64,000 nucleotides of DNA from Phocoena phocoena. Lineage: Eukaryota > Chordata > Mammalia > Artiodactyla > Phocoenidae. The stretch spans positions 48,899,158 to 48,963,157 of the forward strand of contig NC_089224.1 of assembly GCF_963924675.1 (NCBI RefSeq), given 5' to 3'. The notes under the pieces are model-generated. The model worked only from the letters and a program-made list of their open reading frames with translations. It made no database searches and was not told where the DNA came from. A program made the position numbers and the translations under genes. Below are positions 33,928-44,435 of this stretch, piece after piece. How positions within the stretch are numbered: the stretch's first letter is position 1; every line of letters begins with the position of its first letter.

Positions 33928-35079
33928 CAGAAACCTCTGAGGGACACAACAGGCAAAGCCAAGGGAAGGTGGGAAAGATATTGGAGGCCATGCATTGGAG
34001 AAGGGCTGTCAAATACCCGTGCAAATCTGCAGAAAAACATATCCATGCACACATGTAACATTCTGCATTTCATCTCAGGGGGTCCACAGACTCCCTAAGA
34101 ACTACTAATTTGATGGCCTTCCATTTACTGGTAAAGGGTAGCTGGTGTGTGTCTTGAAGTAACTGCACTAGATCGCCATTGTTTTACTCTTTTTTAAAAA
34201 ACAAGAAAAGTATCATCACCGCCACTTGAAAAAGCCAAGCTCACGAGCCTGTAACAAAACAATGAAAACACAACTGGAGCGGGAAATACGAGAGACGAGA
34301 ACACAGCCTAACTACGGCCACTCTGAAGCTACGCCTCAGGCTCAGCTCCCTTGTGAAGCTTCAGCTCCGAGGAGACAGCTCAGCTCGGAAGGGACAGCTA
34401 GGTGGTTTTCTAACCTCAGGCTATCTCAAGGGCCCCTCACAAAGGCCCCCCTCAGCATCACTGCTGGTGTTCCCAAACCTGGCCCCAGGCCAGAGGAAAT
34501 CTGGAAATACTCATATGGGGTGAGATCTTCCTGACATACAGTACCAGGCAGAGGTCAGAACCCATCCCAGACTGCACCTGCTGAGGCATACAAATACAGG
34601 CTCCCACTGGCTCCATCTGCTGTGTGCTACGGCCAGGGAGACAAGCCGATACCTCTCCCAGCCCAGCAAGACAGCCAGCCCATCAGGTCAGACAAGGAGG
34701 ATCAGGTGAGGAAGCGCAAACTAAAGCCAAGGAGAAAAGAACAGCTTTTCTGCTCTGCTTCATCAATCGCAAAGCAGTGAGGCTGCTTTATACTGTTTCC
34801 CCTAATTACCTTGGGGTAGCCCTGGGGTTTGGACATACTTCCTGGGTCTGGTTCTCCATGAGGACATAGAGTGACCTTGGCCTCTCTTTCACTTTGAAAA
34901 ATTATACCCTCGATATGTGAAGTCCCATACAGGAAGCTGATTGAGAAGGATGTCATCTAACCCACGTCCTGCCCCCACCAATTTCCATGCCTAGGTCATT
35001 TCTAGAGGGCTCACTTACCTTCCTTAGTCTTCAAATCTCCAAAACCAAGGTGAAAGAGCGTGGAATGGAGAGACAGAAA
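33928..35079. other. Unannotated sequence
   Basis: No repeat recognised with confidence. A minus-strand consensus donor ('gaag|gtaagtgagc' at 35018-35027) has only an 18-nt candidate exon next to it. Confidence 0.4.
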
Positions 35080-35260
35080 AGCTGGACTGAAGTCCTGGTT
35101 CTGCCACTTACTAGCCGTCTCACCTTTGGAAAGTTCATCTCTCTCTGCCTAGCTTCCTCACCTGTGAGACAGAATTAATCTTTCCCTGATCACTACACAA
35201 GGCTACTGTCGAGAGGATCCCATGATGGGACAGCTAGGAATACGTTTTAAATAGCTCCAG
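35080..35260 (+). repeat. MIR
   Basis: 'ctggttctgccacttactag', 'tctctgcctagcttcctcac' and 'ggctactgtcgagaggatcc' follow the MIR core and 3' half. Confidence 0.7.
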
Positions 35261-35889
35261 TGGTCAGAAGCCGTGGGTTGTATGGGGGAAATCAGGAGGG
35301 GTAGACTATAAAAGGAACCATGTGTCCGCACAGCCCTGCAATTATGATTCTGCTCCTGCTACACAGCAGTACAAGGTGGGGCTCCCAGACAGGACCCAGG
35401 CAACAACAGACAGACGTGGACTCAATGGCACCTGCAGACTGCTCTCGCCGAGGAGCCAGACACCCTCCCCTCCCCTCCCCTCCTCTGCCCGTCCATTCAT
35501 ACACAATGAACCAGTGTTAAAGGATAGTCTATAGAGCTTGGTGACAAAGGGACACCTAAAACTGCAGGTATGGGAGAGGGCCAGAATACGCACGGCACGT
35601 TCATTAAAATGCAGGCCAGACCCTTTCCAAAAAGGTATGGCCAGAGGCAAAGGGATACCATCTGCCGGGCTAACTCCAGCCAAGGCTTACAAATAAATTA
35701 AATACAAGAACAATCCTCACCTCAGACGTACTCTGAATATATATTCTTTCTTTAACAACTGAAAATCAAGCTGCCCTTCCTCATTACCACAAGGTTTCTA
35801 CCTGATCCAAAATTCATCAAAAAAGAAATTGGCAGTTCTCCCAATCCTTATACAGCAGAGAGGATCGCCGAAAACACAGACCTTCAGGT
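35261..35889. other. Unannotated sequence with a C-rich run
   Basis: Includes a TATA-like 'ctataaaagg' at about 35307-35316 and the C-rich tract at 35463-35484 (listed separately). No transcript evidence is visible. Confidence 0.4.
35463..35484 (-). repeat. (CCCCT)n tract; G-quadruplex motif on the minus strand
   Basis: Four C runs of at least three are separated by single T residues ('ccctcccctcccctcccct'). The complement fits the G3+N1-7 quadruplex pattern. Confidence 0.85.
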
Positions 35890-37165
35890 ACTGTATCCTT
35901 TCTCTACTAAAAGAAACCTGGGCTCCTCAAAGAAATGGCTGGCTTCAGGGGTGGGGTGGAGTAGGGACAAGGTGATCCCAAAACATCTCTTTATGCCAGA
36001 AAGTAAGAAAAGGTCTCAAAAAAATGATGGGGAAATACCACATGGACACAAGAGCCACCTTGAAGGGGCTCCCACTGGCCAAGTCTGGGAGAATTTGAGC
36101 ACCAAATAATTGAGTTCAACTGTGACTTATAAAGCACTGGAAAACAGAATTCATGAGTCTATACCAATAACCTATTGATTGATTGATTGATAGAGAGATA
36201 GACAGAAAGACAAGAATGAATGGCAGGTTCTTGCTTATAGTAGAATGCTGAAAGCTGATTGGTAAATATGGAAGGAGTACTGAGTTGGAATTCCGTGATT
36301 TTGTACCTATCACAGGAAAGATTAGATCTAGTAAGAATCACCAATGGATGCCAAACATTACTTGGATTTTTATGAGAAGCAGGATATTTTCATAATCTTA
36401 AAGTGTCTCCTCATTGATTTATTTTCCCTCTTCTGCAACTAGTAAGCAAACAGTAATCACACAGTCAAGAAACTGGACCACATCCTGGCAGAGTGATCAA
36501 AGTTATTGCCATCAATAGGCCTTATTCGCCTCCACATGTGATATCCTGAGAAGGATACAACATCACCTCTGCAATATTCCAACTGAGATTATATAACCAG
36601 AATCCATCCATGAGGAAACATCAAACAACCCCAAACTTAAGGCCATTCTATTTTTTTTTCAGAGGGGAGGGATACAGTCTTAAAAACTGTCAATGTCATA
36701 AAAGATAAAACAAGGCTATGGAAGTGTTTCAGATGAAAGAAAGCTAATGAATGATATAAAAGTAAGGACCTGAGCGTAGACTAGATCCTGTATTGGAGGG
36801 GAAAATACTTAAAAAGACTTCATTGAGTTAACTGACCAAGTTAGAATATGAATGTTAGATATGACTTTAAAAACTGTATCAATGTTCAGTTTCCTGAAGT
36901 TGATAATCTGTACTGTGGTTATATGAGAGACTATCCCAATTCTTATGAAATAAATATTTAGGAATTTTGAGGTAAAAGGCCATGATGTATGTAACGTATC
37001 TTCAAAATGAAAAATGTATTGTGTGGGTGTGTAGAGGTGTATAGTGGTGCATGTGTGTATATAGAAAACAAGGCAAATAGTGTTAAATTTTAATAGCAGT
37101 TGAATCTGCAGAAAGAGTAGACAGTTATTATTTGTACTTGTTTTCCTGTAAGTTGAAATTATTTC
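35890..37165 (+). mobile_element. Old L1M 3' UTR copy
   Basis: 'aaacctgggctcctcaaaga', 'gaaggggctcccactggcc', 'gggagaatttgagcaccaaa', 'actggaccacatcctggcag', 'gaaactaatgaatgatat'-like and 'atttccaagtaaaaac' follow the same 3' UTR as 2870-4115. A short (ATTG)n run at 36174-36190 sits inside. Confidence 0.65.
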
Positions 37166-37185
37166 CAAGTAAAAACATAACAAGC

Positions 37186-37495
37186 GGGCTTCCCTGGTGG
37201 CACAGTGGTTGAGAATCTGCCTGCCACTGCAGGGGACACGGGTTTGAGCCCTGGTCTGGGAAGGTCCCACATGCCGCGGAGCAACTAGGCCCGTGAGCCA
37301 CAACTACTGAGCCTGCGCGTCTGGGGCCTGTGCTCCGCAACGAGAGAGGCTGCGATAGTGAGAAGTCCGCGCATTGCGATGAAGAGTGGCCACCGCTCGC
37401 CACAACTAGAGAAAGCCCTCGCACAGAAACAAAGACCCAACACAGTAAAAATAAATAAATTAATAAACTCCTACCCCCAACATCTTAAAAAAAAT
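37186..37495 (+). mobile_element. CHR-type SINE, mosaic of long and short forms
   Basis: It has the head and one 'ccacaactactgagcc' unit of the long form, then the short-form body 'gcgcgtctggggcctgtgct' to 'aacgagagaggc', then returns to the long-form tail 'tgaagagtggccac' and 'acaaagacccaacacag'. The right end is A-rich to about 37495. The 164-codon minus frame at 36809-37303 runs through this SINE and the L1M. Confidence 0.93.
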
Positions 37496-37529
37496 AAATA
37501 ACAAACAAAAAAACCACACGTGCTCTCAT

Positions 37530-37700
37530 CCTCTGATTATATTCTTCTTGAATCATTGTCATGTCTTAGCTTCCCTGACATTGTTCTCTTCTGGATTTCC
37601 CGCTTCCTCTCTGACTTCTTATTCATAGGCAACTTTCCTTCAATTCATTCCCTAAAATTGGTAGGTCCCTAGCTCTCAGTCTACACAGTGTCATATATAA
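37530..37700 (+). repeat. Possible L2 fragment
   Basis: 'ttctcttctggatttcccgc', 'tcctctctgacttcttattc' and 'tctcagtctacacagtgtc' resemble an internal L2 reverse-transcriptase region. Weakly supported. Confidence 0.35.
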
Positions 37701-38158
37701 ACTCCCACCCAAAGTTTGAACTACACATGGACACACCACCACCTAAGTCCATATTCCAAAACACTCTACTTACTGGACCTCTCCATCTAGATTCCCACGA
37801 GCTCCGTACACGCCACTCAGCACTGACAGGGCACAGCTTCCAGATGTGGAAAACATTCAGACACAGCCTGGGGCCTGATAAAGCAATACCACCGGACACC
37901 AGCCTCTTAGCCCTCACTCTTGATCACCACTAATGGGGCCACTCAGATGGAAGAGAACCATGCTGTATTTCACGCCTTCCAACAACAGCAAGCTAAGGAG
38001 AATGACGACCCAAAAGCTCAAGAGAAAGGAAGGAACTGAGAAAAGAGCAGGTATAATTTTACTCTGTGATATGACACCAAGCATAGTCCTCATTCTCTAA
38101 AACTACAGCACCCGTTGTCACAATTTTAAGTCTCTGTTCTCATGTCCCGAACACATAC
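37701..38158. other. Unannotated sequence
   Basis: No repeat recognised. Frames of about 80 codons overlap on both strands at 37681-37933 without known motifs. Confidence 0.4.
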
Positions 38159-38296
38159 CTTTCCAAAAGAAGAACCTGCAGGTCAGGTTCAGGATCCATT
38201 TTTCTTGACCTGCCATGGCTGCTTCTCACCTTCCTCATTTTGAACATCAGGGCATCAAGGGTACCCACTTTCTCAGAGAACAACACAGGCCCAGGA
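38159..38296 (-). other. Exon-like segment (unproven)
   Basis: On the minus strand a strong acceptor ('ggttttctggtgcag', ending at 38297) and a donor 'aaag|gtatgtg' (at 38158) enclose 138 nt, a multiple of three, open across in one frame (46 codons). Residues near the end read MDPEPDLQVLLLE. I cannot assign the peptide. It is the longest splice-flanked open segment I found, but 138 nt stays open by chance in some frame roughly a third of the time. Confidence 0.22.
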
Positions 38297-38371
38297 CTGC
38301 ACCAGAAAACCAAAGGTATTATTTAACCTGAACTAGTATTCTTTCATATTTTTTAGCTGGTATCACTTTTT

Positions 38372-38392
38372 GGGGGGTGGGGTGGGGGTGGG
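38372..38392 (+). repeat. Canonical G-quadruplex motif with single-T loops
   Basis: G runs of 6, 4, 5 and 3 are separated by single T residues. Such short loops are known to give very stable parallel quadruplexes. Confidence 0.9.
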
Positions 38393-38399
38393 AGGAGTC

Positions 38400-39585
38400 T
38401 TTGTAGAGGGATAAAAAAATTAAGTTGAGAACACCTATGATGAAACATAGGCATCCCACAGTTATAGGCTGAATCTGGAAATAGGAGATTTTTAACTCAC
38501 AAGTGGCCTGGGCACTCAAATCCAAATGTCCTTATTATCAATACTATGGGAACATTTTTAATCAAGCTACTTCCTAAGAGATCCCCGCCCTCTTAAGAAA
38601 ACTACTGAAATTACTACCCAGCTTCTGACACATCTCTGACTGAGAACTGGAAGCCATCCTCCCATTTGGACATTGCAGATGGCTTATTTGCATATTATTA
38701 TTCTCCCAGTTGATCACTGTTTGGGGGGATATGGGAAGAGGCAGATGGGTAGACAAACTTCTTTTTTTTAATGTGTCACTCTGACAAGTAACCAGGCTAA
38801 TAAGTAATCCCTGAATAATAAACCTTCATCACAACTCACACAAGTTCATTAAAAGGTTATAAGAAGGTCAGTTTATAAATGCAGAAAATTCTAACATGAC
38901 AAATAGCCTGATTCTAGTTTTCTCAAAATTTCACTTGAGAATAACCAAAAGAAGCCAAATACCATGGTTCTGGAGGCAGGCATTAGTAACTTCAAGAAAA
39001 TTACACAAAATAGGGATACTGGTGGTGGAAAAACTATAGAAATTAAAGTTTGGAGAGCAAAGCTTTTACTGAGCAAAGCGGAAAGCAAAGTACAAAACTG
39101 AGGCCATTACTGGCATAATTCCAGTCAACACGTTATCTTAATTTGCCCCAGATAACCAGATAACTTATAGTAAAATTTGGTTTGTCCTGAATTATCCGTA
39201 AAATGGCTTTAATTCTCTACTTATCACATAGAGACAGGCAAACCACACACTGAAGAACAGGCATCTTTTGCTGAATTCCAGGTGTTTATGCCATCATCAG
39301 CCAGTCTTTGGCAGACAATCTCAAATGACTTTAAATATCATGCTGGTAATACTTTAGACAGAGTTAAAGCACAATGATGATAATCTCCACATCCTTATCA
39401 GATGAGATTTGTAAACATTCTTGTGAATATGTGAATCAAGTATTGATCAAAATGAAATAAAGACAGAATATACAAGTCATCATATGATTGTGATTATAGG
39501 ATATGTTATAAAAAGTAGGAAGTGAATGATGGCGTCACAAAAATCAAGACAACATTCAACCCACTGACTGATCAAGAGGTAAGTC
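38400..39585. other. Unannotated sequence
   Basis: No repeat or gene recognised. Confidence 0.4.
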
Positions 39586-39589
39586 CTGC

Positions 39590-39890
39590 ACATATTTGGT
39601 GGATGTAAATTAGCACAAGAAAGTAATTTTGCAATATGTACTAATATCTAGTAGCTCTCATTCTGATCGACCTCCAAAGAAATAATCCCAAATGATGGAA
39701 GTGTTTTATGAACAAAGACACTAAGTATAAAATTATATCTACAATCTATCTAAAGAAAAAATGCCAATAACCTATCCCTTCACAGATTGTTGGTTATAGA
39801 AATAATGGTACAAGCACATTATAAAACTGTCTATAAGCATTAAAATGAGTTTTTAAAAGGGCATTAAAATGACACAATTAAATTTTTACA
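39590..39890 (+). repeat. Old L1M/HAL1 3' fragment
   Basis: 'agtaattttgcaatatgtac', 'tccaaagaaataatcccaaa', 'ttggttatagaaataatggt' and 'taaaactgtctataagcatt' fit the distal region of an old L1. Confidence 0.5.
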
Positions 39891-40079
39891 TGTTTGATAC
39901 ATGAAAACCAAAGCCATCAACTGAAACTTTGTTGACATCCGTAAAAGCTGCAGAACCTTCTCATAAACCACACACTGTAAATATTTAAAGAAAATAACTT
40001 TCTGATAAATAAACTACCTGGGCATCAAACATAATAACCCTCAAATATTTTAGAGATAATGGCCTTCCAGGCATCTCCA

Positions 40080-40395
40080 TCTTTTAGACCCCTTCAATGT
40101 AACCAATCCAAAAACTAGTCATCTCTACCTCCCCAAAACATGCTCCTCTTCCTACCCTGGTCTTCCCCAATCCACGGATGGTACCACCATCCAGCAAGTC
40201 TCTCGGGCCAGCCTAGGCGTGGCCCTCTTCCTTCACAGCCAATCTGATGAATTTACCAAGTCTGATGAATTGCGCCTTGAAAAAACTTTCTGATCTTTCC
40301 ATTTCTCTCCAACCCCACTGCTGGATCATCAGCTAAGACCGCCATTTTCTCATGCCCCGATTACTGCGCTAACACGCTTATGCCTACTCCTCAAA
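40080..40395 (+). repeat. L2-like fragment
   Basis: 'aaccaatccaaaaactagtc', 'tccatttctctccaacccca' and 'cccgattactgcgctaacac' match the region of L2 that includes '...ctccatctccactgcc...attactgcaatagcctcc...'. Confidence 0.5.
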
Positions 40396-40399
40396 CTCA

Positions 40400-40630
40400 T
40401 AGAATCAGGCTTTGCCTGGGTTCAGACGTTGACTCTGCCCCTTAGCCACTGTATGTCTGTGATCATGTTACTTACCTTCCCTGTGATTCAACCTCATCAA
40501 TTAACTGGAGATAATAATAGTACCTACCTCATAACGTTGCTGTGAGGGTTAAATGAGTTAATATACGTAAGCAGTCAGGACAGTGCCTGATACCTAAGAA
40601 GCACTACAAGCGTTTGCTTTTGTTATTCCC
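40400..40630 (+). repeat. MIR
   Basis: 'gcctgggttcagacgttgac', 'ataataatagtacctacctc', 'gctgtgagggttaaatgagt' and 'acagtgcctgatacctaaga' give a well-preserved MIR. Confidence 0.85.
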
Positions 40631-40705
40631 TTTTCCTCACTGCATCTCCAACACAAAGTGCAGTGTTTGGCACATAGAAAATGCTCCGTGAATATTTAGT
40701 GAAGG
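40631..40705 (+). repeat. L2 3' terminus
   Basis: 'actgcatctccaacacaaag' and 'gtttggcacatagaaaatgc' followed by 'gtgaatatttagtgaa' match the L2 end '...gcacatagtaggtgctcaataaatatttg...'. Confidence 0.65.
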
Positions 40706-41029
40706 GTTATTTTAGTCATACACTGATCACATACCAATTAGATTCTGACCAAAATATTCCTTAATGCTGGATATCCTTATTTCTGCCAACTCTGCGTAAT
40801 AATTTGAAATGGAGCCTCAATTTAACTTCAGGAATCAACCTGAAAAGAAAGTGGCTATACATTTTAATTTTTTGAAATGTAAAGTTTTAAAATTCAGTTG
40901 TTCCAACTACTTGAGTGTTTTCTCTTGGGAAATTTTTAGTTTTAACTCTGGTATCCTGAAAAATTAAAAAGTCATGCTAAATGTCCAGCCATCTGTCCCA
41001 TCTTCTCAGAAAACACCAAGATACTATAC

Positions 41030-41285
41030 ATCCCAGAATCAGAAAAAAAACTTGAACACTCAGTGCTGATGAGGGTGAAGTGCTCGTGGGAGTTTCACAG
41101 CATATATAAAGCGCTTATAAAAAGTTATGCATTCTAACCGTTCCCTTTAAAAATATTGCCTAAAGAAATAATCAGAGATGTGAACAAACATTTAAAGACA
41201 AACATTCTCATGTCAATGTTCTTTTGTGAAAACAGTCTAAATGCCCAGCAATAGAAGACTGTTTAGATAAATTACGGTTCATTCA
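41030..41285 (+). repeat. Old L1M 3' fragment
   Basis: 'tgctgatgagggtgaagtgc', 'taaagaaataatcagagatg' and 'aaatgcccagcaatagaaga' are old-L1 landmarks in order. Confidence 0.55.
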
Positions 41286-41339
41286 GCTACCCTTTAATCT
41301 CTCTAGCTGTTCAGACTATGGATGATTTCCTTCTTCGTT

Positions 41340-41525
41340 GCTGAGTTCAAAAAGGCTCAGCTCTGCCATTTATTAGGCATGGGATCTCGGGCAAGTTACT
41401 ATACCACAGTTTCTTCACTTGTAAACATCAACAACAGAATTCTGAAGACTGAATTAGTTAATTCGTGTAAACTGAGAACAGCCCCTGACACACAGTAAGC
41501 ACTGCACAGGTGGTTAATCATATTA
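41340..41525 (+). repeat. MIR
   Basis: 'agctctgccatttattaggc', 'atctcgggcaagttactata' and 'cccctgacacacagtaagca' are MIR core and 3' end. Confidence 0.75.
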
Positions 41526-42094
41526 TTTCCTTTGTGTACTTATCAAATTCTTTACAAGGATCCTATGTCATTTTTGAAGTAAAAAAAAAAAAAAATCAGT
41601 AAATATCCACTAATAATTCCTAATTTCTTAAAAGAAACCAAATTAGGCAAAAATTCAGCTCAATATATAATTCTACAATCCTTTATCAGAAACCTTTGGG
41701 GCGCGAAGTGTTTTCAAATACAGAATTTTTCGTATTTTAGAAAGATGATACAGTGTGCACTGACCATTCGATATAAAACCCCAAGCCAGGTGTGGGCCAG
41801 CACCCTACTATCAAAACACTAACTAACATTCACACAGAATCAAATAAACCAAGACAACTCAGTAGAGATGAGATTTTACTTCTAAATAAATTATGCAGAA
41901 ACTTTACATTTTCAGAGCTTTTTAAAGGTAGAACTGTGAATAAAAGTCCTGAACCTGTATTATCAAATGCTAGCATCACAGCAGCAGCAACATTCCAAAA
42001 AGGCACATGGCTGATCTATGCTATTTCAGATGCTTAGAAAAAAATAAAATAAATTTACTAAGTCCCCAACCCTGGCAGGATCCCACTAGAGCAG
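41526..42094. other. Unannotated sequence
   Basis: A 15-A run lies at about 41581-41595. No gene recognised. Confidence 0.4.
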
Positions 42095-42305
42095 GCTTAT
42101 CAATGGAGTGCTACTGACCTTTTGGACTGAATAATTTGTTGTGGTGGTGTTTTGTCCTGTATAATTGTAGGCTGTTTAGCAGCATCCCTGGTCACTACTA
42201 GATGGCAAAAGCACCTTTCTAGTCATGATAACCAAAAATGTCTCTAGACGTTGCCAAATGTCCCCTGGTTGCGGGGGCGTAAATCATCCCTCCTTGAGAA
42301 CCAGG
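42095..42305 (-). mobile_element. MER20 hAT-Charlie MITE, full length
   Basis: Plus-strand landmarks are 'attgtaggctgtttagcagc', 'atccctggtcactactagat', 'gataaccaaaaatgtctcta' and 'gccaaatgtcccctggtt', ending 'ccttgagaaccagg'. This is the reverse complement of MER20 over its whole ~215 bp. MER20 copies are known to have been co-opted as endometrial regulatory elements in placental mammals; nothing in the sequence shows activity of this copy. Confidence 0.85.
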
Positions 42306-43180
42306 GCAGGACAGAAAAAAAAAAAAAAAAAACTACCCCTTTCCTCTCCATATTCCACAACAGAAACTCCAAACTGCAACTTCTGCTGGAGTGCTGCTTA
42401 TTTTCGAAAGTCTCACCACTCTCCTTCACCCCCTACAATACCCTGAATCCCAGCCAAAATGAACTCCTTGCTTTTGTCTCCAAGTAGTACATGATTTCAC
42501 AACTCAAGGTTTTAGTTCACACTGGGCTCCACCCAGAATACCTGATCTGCCTGTCTTCATGCCCACCAACAGAAGATGGTCCTGACATACAGCTTTCCCA
42601 AGAAGGCATTTCTCACATTAAGCATTATGACCAGAGAGGTAAGCAAGCTACAGGTGTCAAGAAACAGGACTCCAAAGGCAAGCAATTTCTCAGCTGAAAA
42701 ATCTATTGTTCAGCTAGTTTTCACTATCTACGGAAGTGGGGAGGCAGGGAGGAATCACACAGGTCAACATTTCCCGAACTGGTTTTTCCCAGAAACCATC
42801 TTGACAGATGTCAATATGCATCTTGATATTTGTGATGCTCAAATACGTTTGAAAAATTATCTTGGGCTTTTTTTTTTTTGGTTGTTGTTAGCACCATGTG
42901 ATCACTTTAAGTCTTTAATATGCTAATTTGCTTATGAAGCTCCAAGAGAAAATAGAGAACACTACATCTCCCAAGCCTATTTGGCCATTAAATACTTTCC
43001 TTATACTCCAAAAACATCTACTTCCCTGATGAGGGTTCCAAGGAGCACCAGTCTGGGAAACAATGACAGAGACCCAACTTCCAGAGACAATCCTAAAACC
43101 ATCATTCAGTTGTTGATTTCCACTTCCTTCCTCACAAACGTACCTATGTTTACAATTTCATAAATGGCAGCATTATTCAA
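42306..43180. other. Unannotated sequence
   Basis: An A run of about 18 lies at 42314-42331. The 116-codon plus frame at 42576-42926 has no recognised motif. Confidence 0.4.
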
Positions 43181-43302
43181 AAGATCAAATTGAAAACATT
43201 CACCAAAAGCACAAAGGTCAAGTAAGTGATGTCACGATACTAGTACAACAGAACACTACCCTGTCTAATCTTTTGAACTATACTGACTGCATTATATACT
43301 CA

Positions 43303-43318
43303 GAAAAAAAAAAAAAAA
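43303..43318. repeat. Poly(A) run
   Basis: About 15 consecutive A residues; a possible tail of an unrecognised old insertion to its left. Confidence 0.7.
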
Positions 43319-43319
43319 G

Positions 43320-44408
43320 TTAAAAATAACTACTTAAACTAATTTTACCAGGCTCTTTCAAACAGAAATTAGAGAAGTTACTAAAACTGCAGGCTCTATT
43401 AGTAAAGAGGCAAAACAAGAAACAACCTATCATTGATATGATTCTAAAGGCTGATACCGTCTTGTTTTTAAAATAATAAAGGAGAAAATACTTTTTGATA
43501 CAGCAGTAACAATATTTTATTCCCCCTCATGATTTCCTCAAGATTCATCATCTAGTTATTCACTCTGCGCTATCATTTGCAGCCTCCTCCAACTCCCAGG
43601 CCCTTCTCCCTCCCTCTTGCACACGCTTCACAAAAAGGAAAATAAAAAAACCACCACCTCCACACACAAAAAAATACAGCAGCTTCTTTTATTAGCTTAG
43701 TGCATATGGAATTCATTTTGGCAGATTTCTCCTTGTTGATTCCAATTTTTAAAAAGTATCACTACAACCAACTAACTACAGTTGAAGCTGTACCCATATA
43801 TTATGTTTTCCCTGCAATGGAACAAAATGCAGCCGCTACCTTCCTGAAAAATGGATCACTGATTCACTGTATATCCTAGAAAGTCATCACACCATTAATT
43901 AGGGAGGCCTGGAGAAGGCAGAATGCCGACTGTCTCAGAACCTCCACTCCCATAAACACCTTTCTGGATCCTACCACCGAGCATAAATGTTGACTTTCTT
44001 ATTCAATGGTGCAAAACTATTTTTTAAACTACTAGAGCAAATTATTAACTGATTAAAATGATTATGCTGCCATTTAACTGAGTTCTACAAGGTTAGTGTT
44101 AAAATTTTTCTATAGGAAAGAAATATAGAATTCTTTCATAAGGGGGTAGGTTTTTTTAATTTAACTTTTGTTCTAAGTTTTTTACAATGAGCATGGATTA
44201 ATAGAGGGAAATAAAAAGTAAGGTGTTATGGGGAAATTTTGAAGATGGAAAGATTATACATTTTTCAAAAGACCAAATTTATTAATAGAAAATACAGGTG
44301 GTCAATTACATGGCTTTATTTGAGAACTGCTGAAAGGTACCAGAAAACACTTCCTACAAAACAGACTTTGGGCAGGTCCATAGCCTCAGCCCATTAGAGG
44401 GTACTCAC
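43320..44408. other. Unannotated sequence
   Basis: A possible old L1 3' end lies at 44110-44215 ('ttttttacaatgagcatgga'). Nothing else is recognised. Confidence 0.35.
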
Positions 44409-44435
44409 CAGGAGGTCAACCTTTGATTCACCAAA

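Noticed and set aside
35307..35316. TATA-like 'ctataaaagg'
   Set aside because: No conserved initiator, CpG enrichment or downstream exon; such motifs are common in AT-rich DNA.
36809..37303. 164-codon minus-strand open frame, the longest in the window
   Set aside because: It crosses the antisense of the SINE at 37186 and the L1M relic at 35890-37165; no protein family is recognisable and no splice context supports it.
44409..44435. 27-nt minus-strand micro-exon-like segment
   Set aside because: Strong splice signals, but the open frame over 27 nt carries no information.
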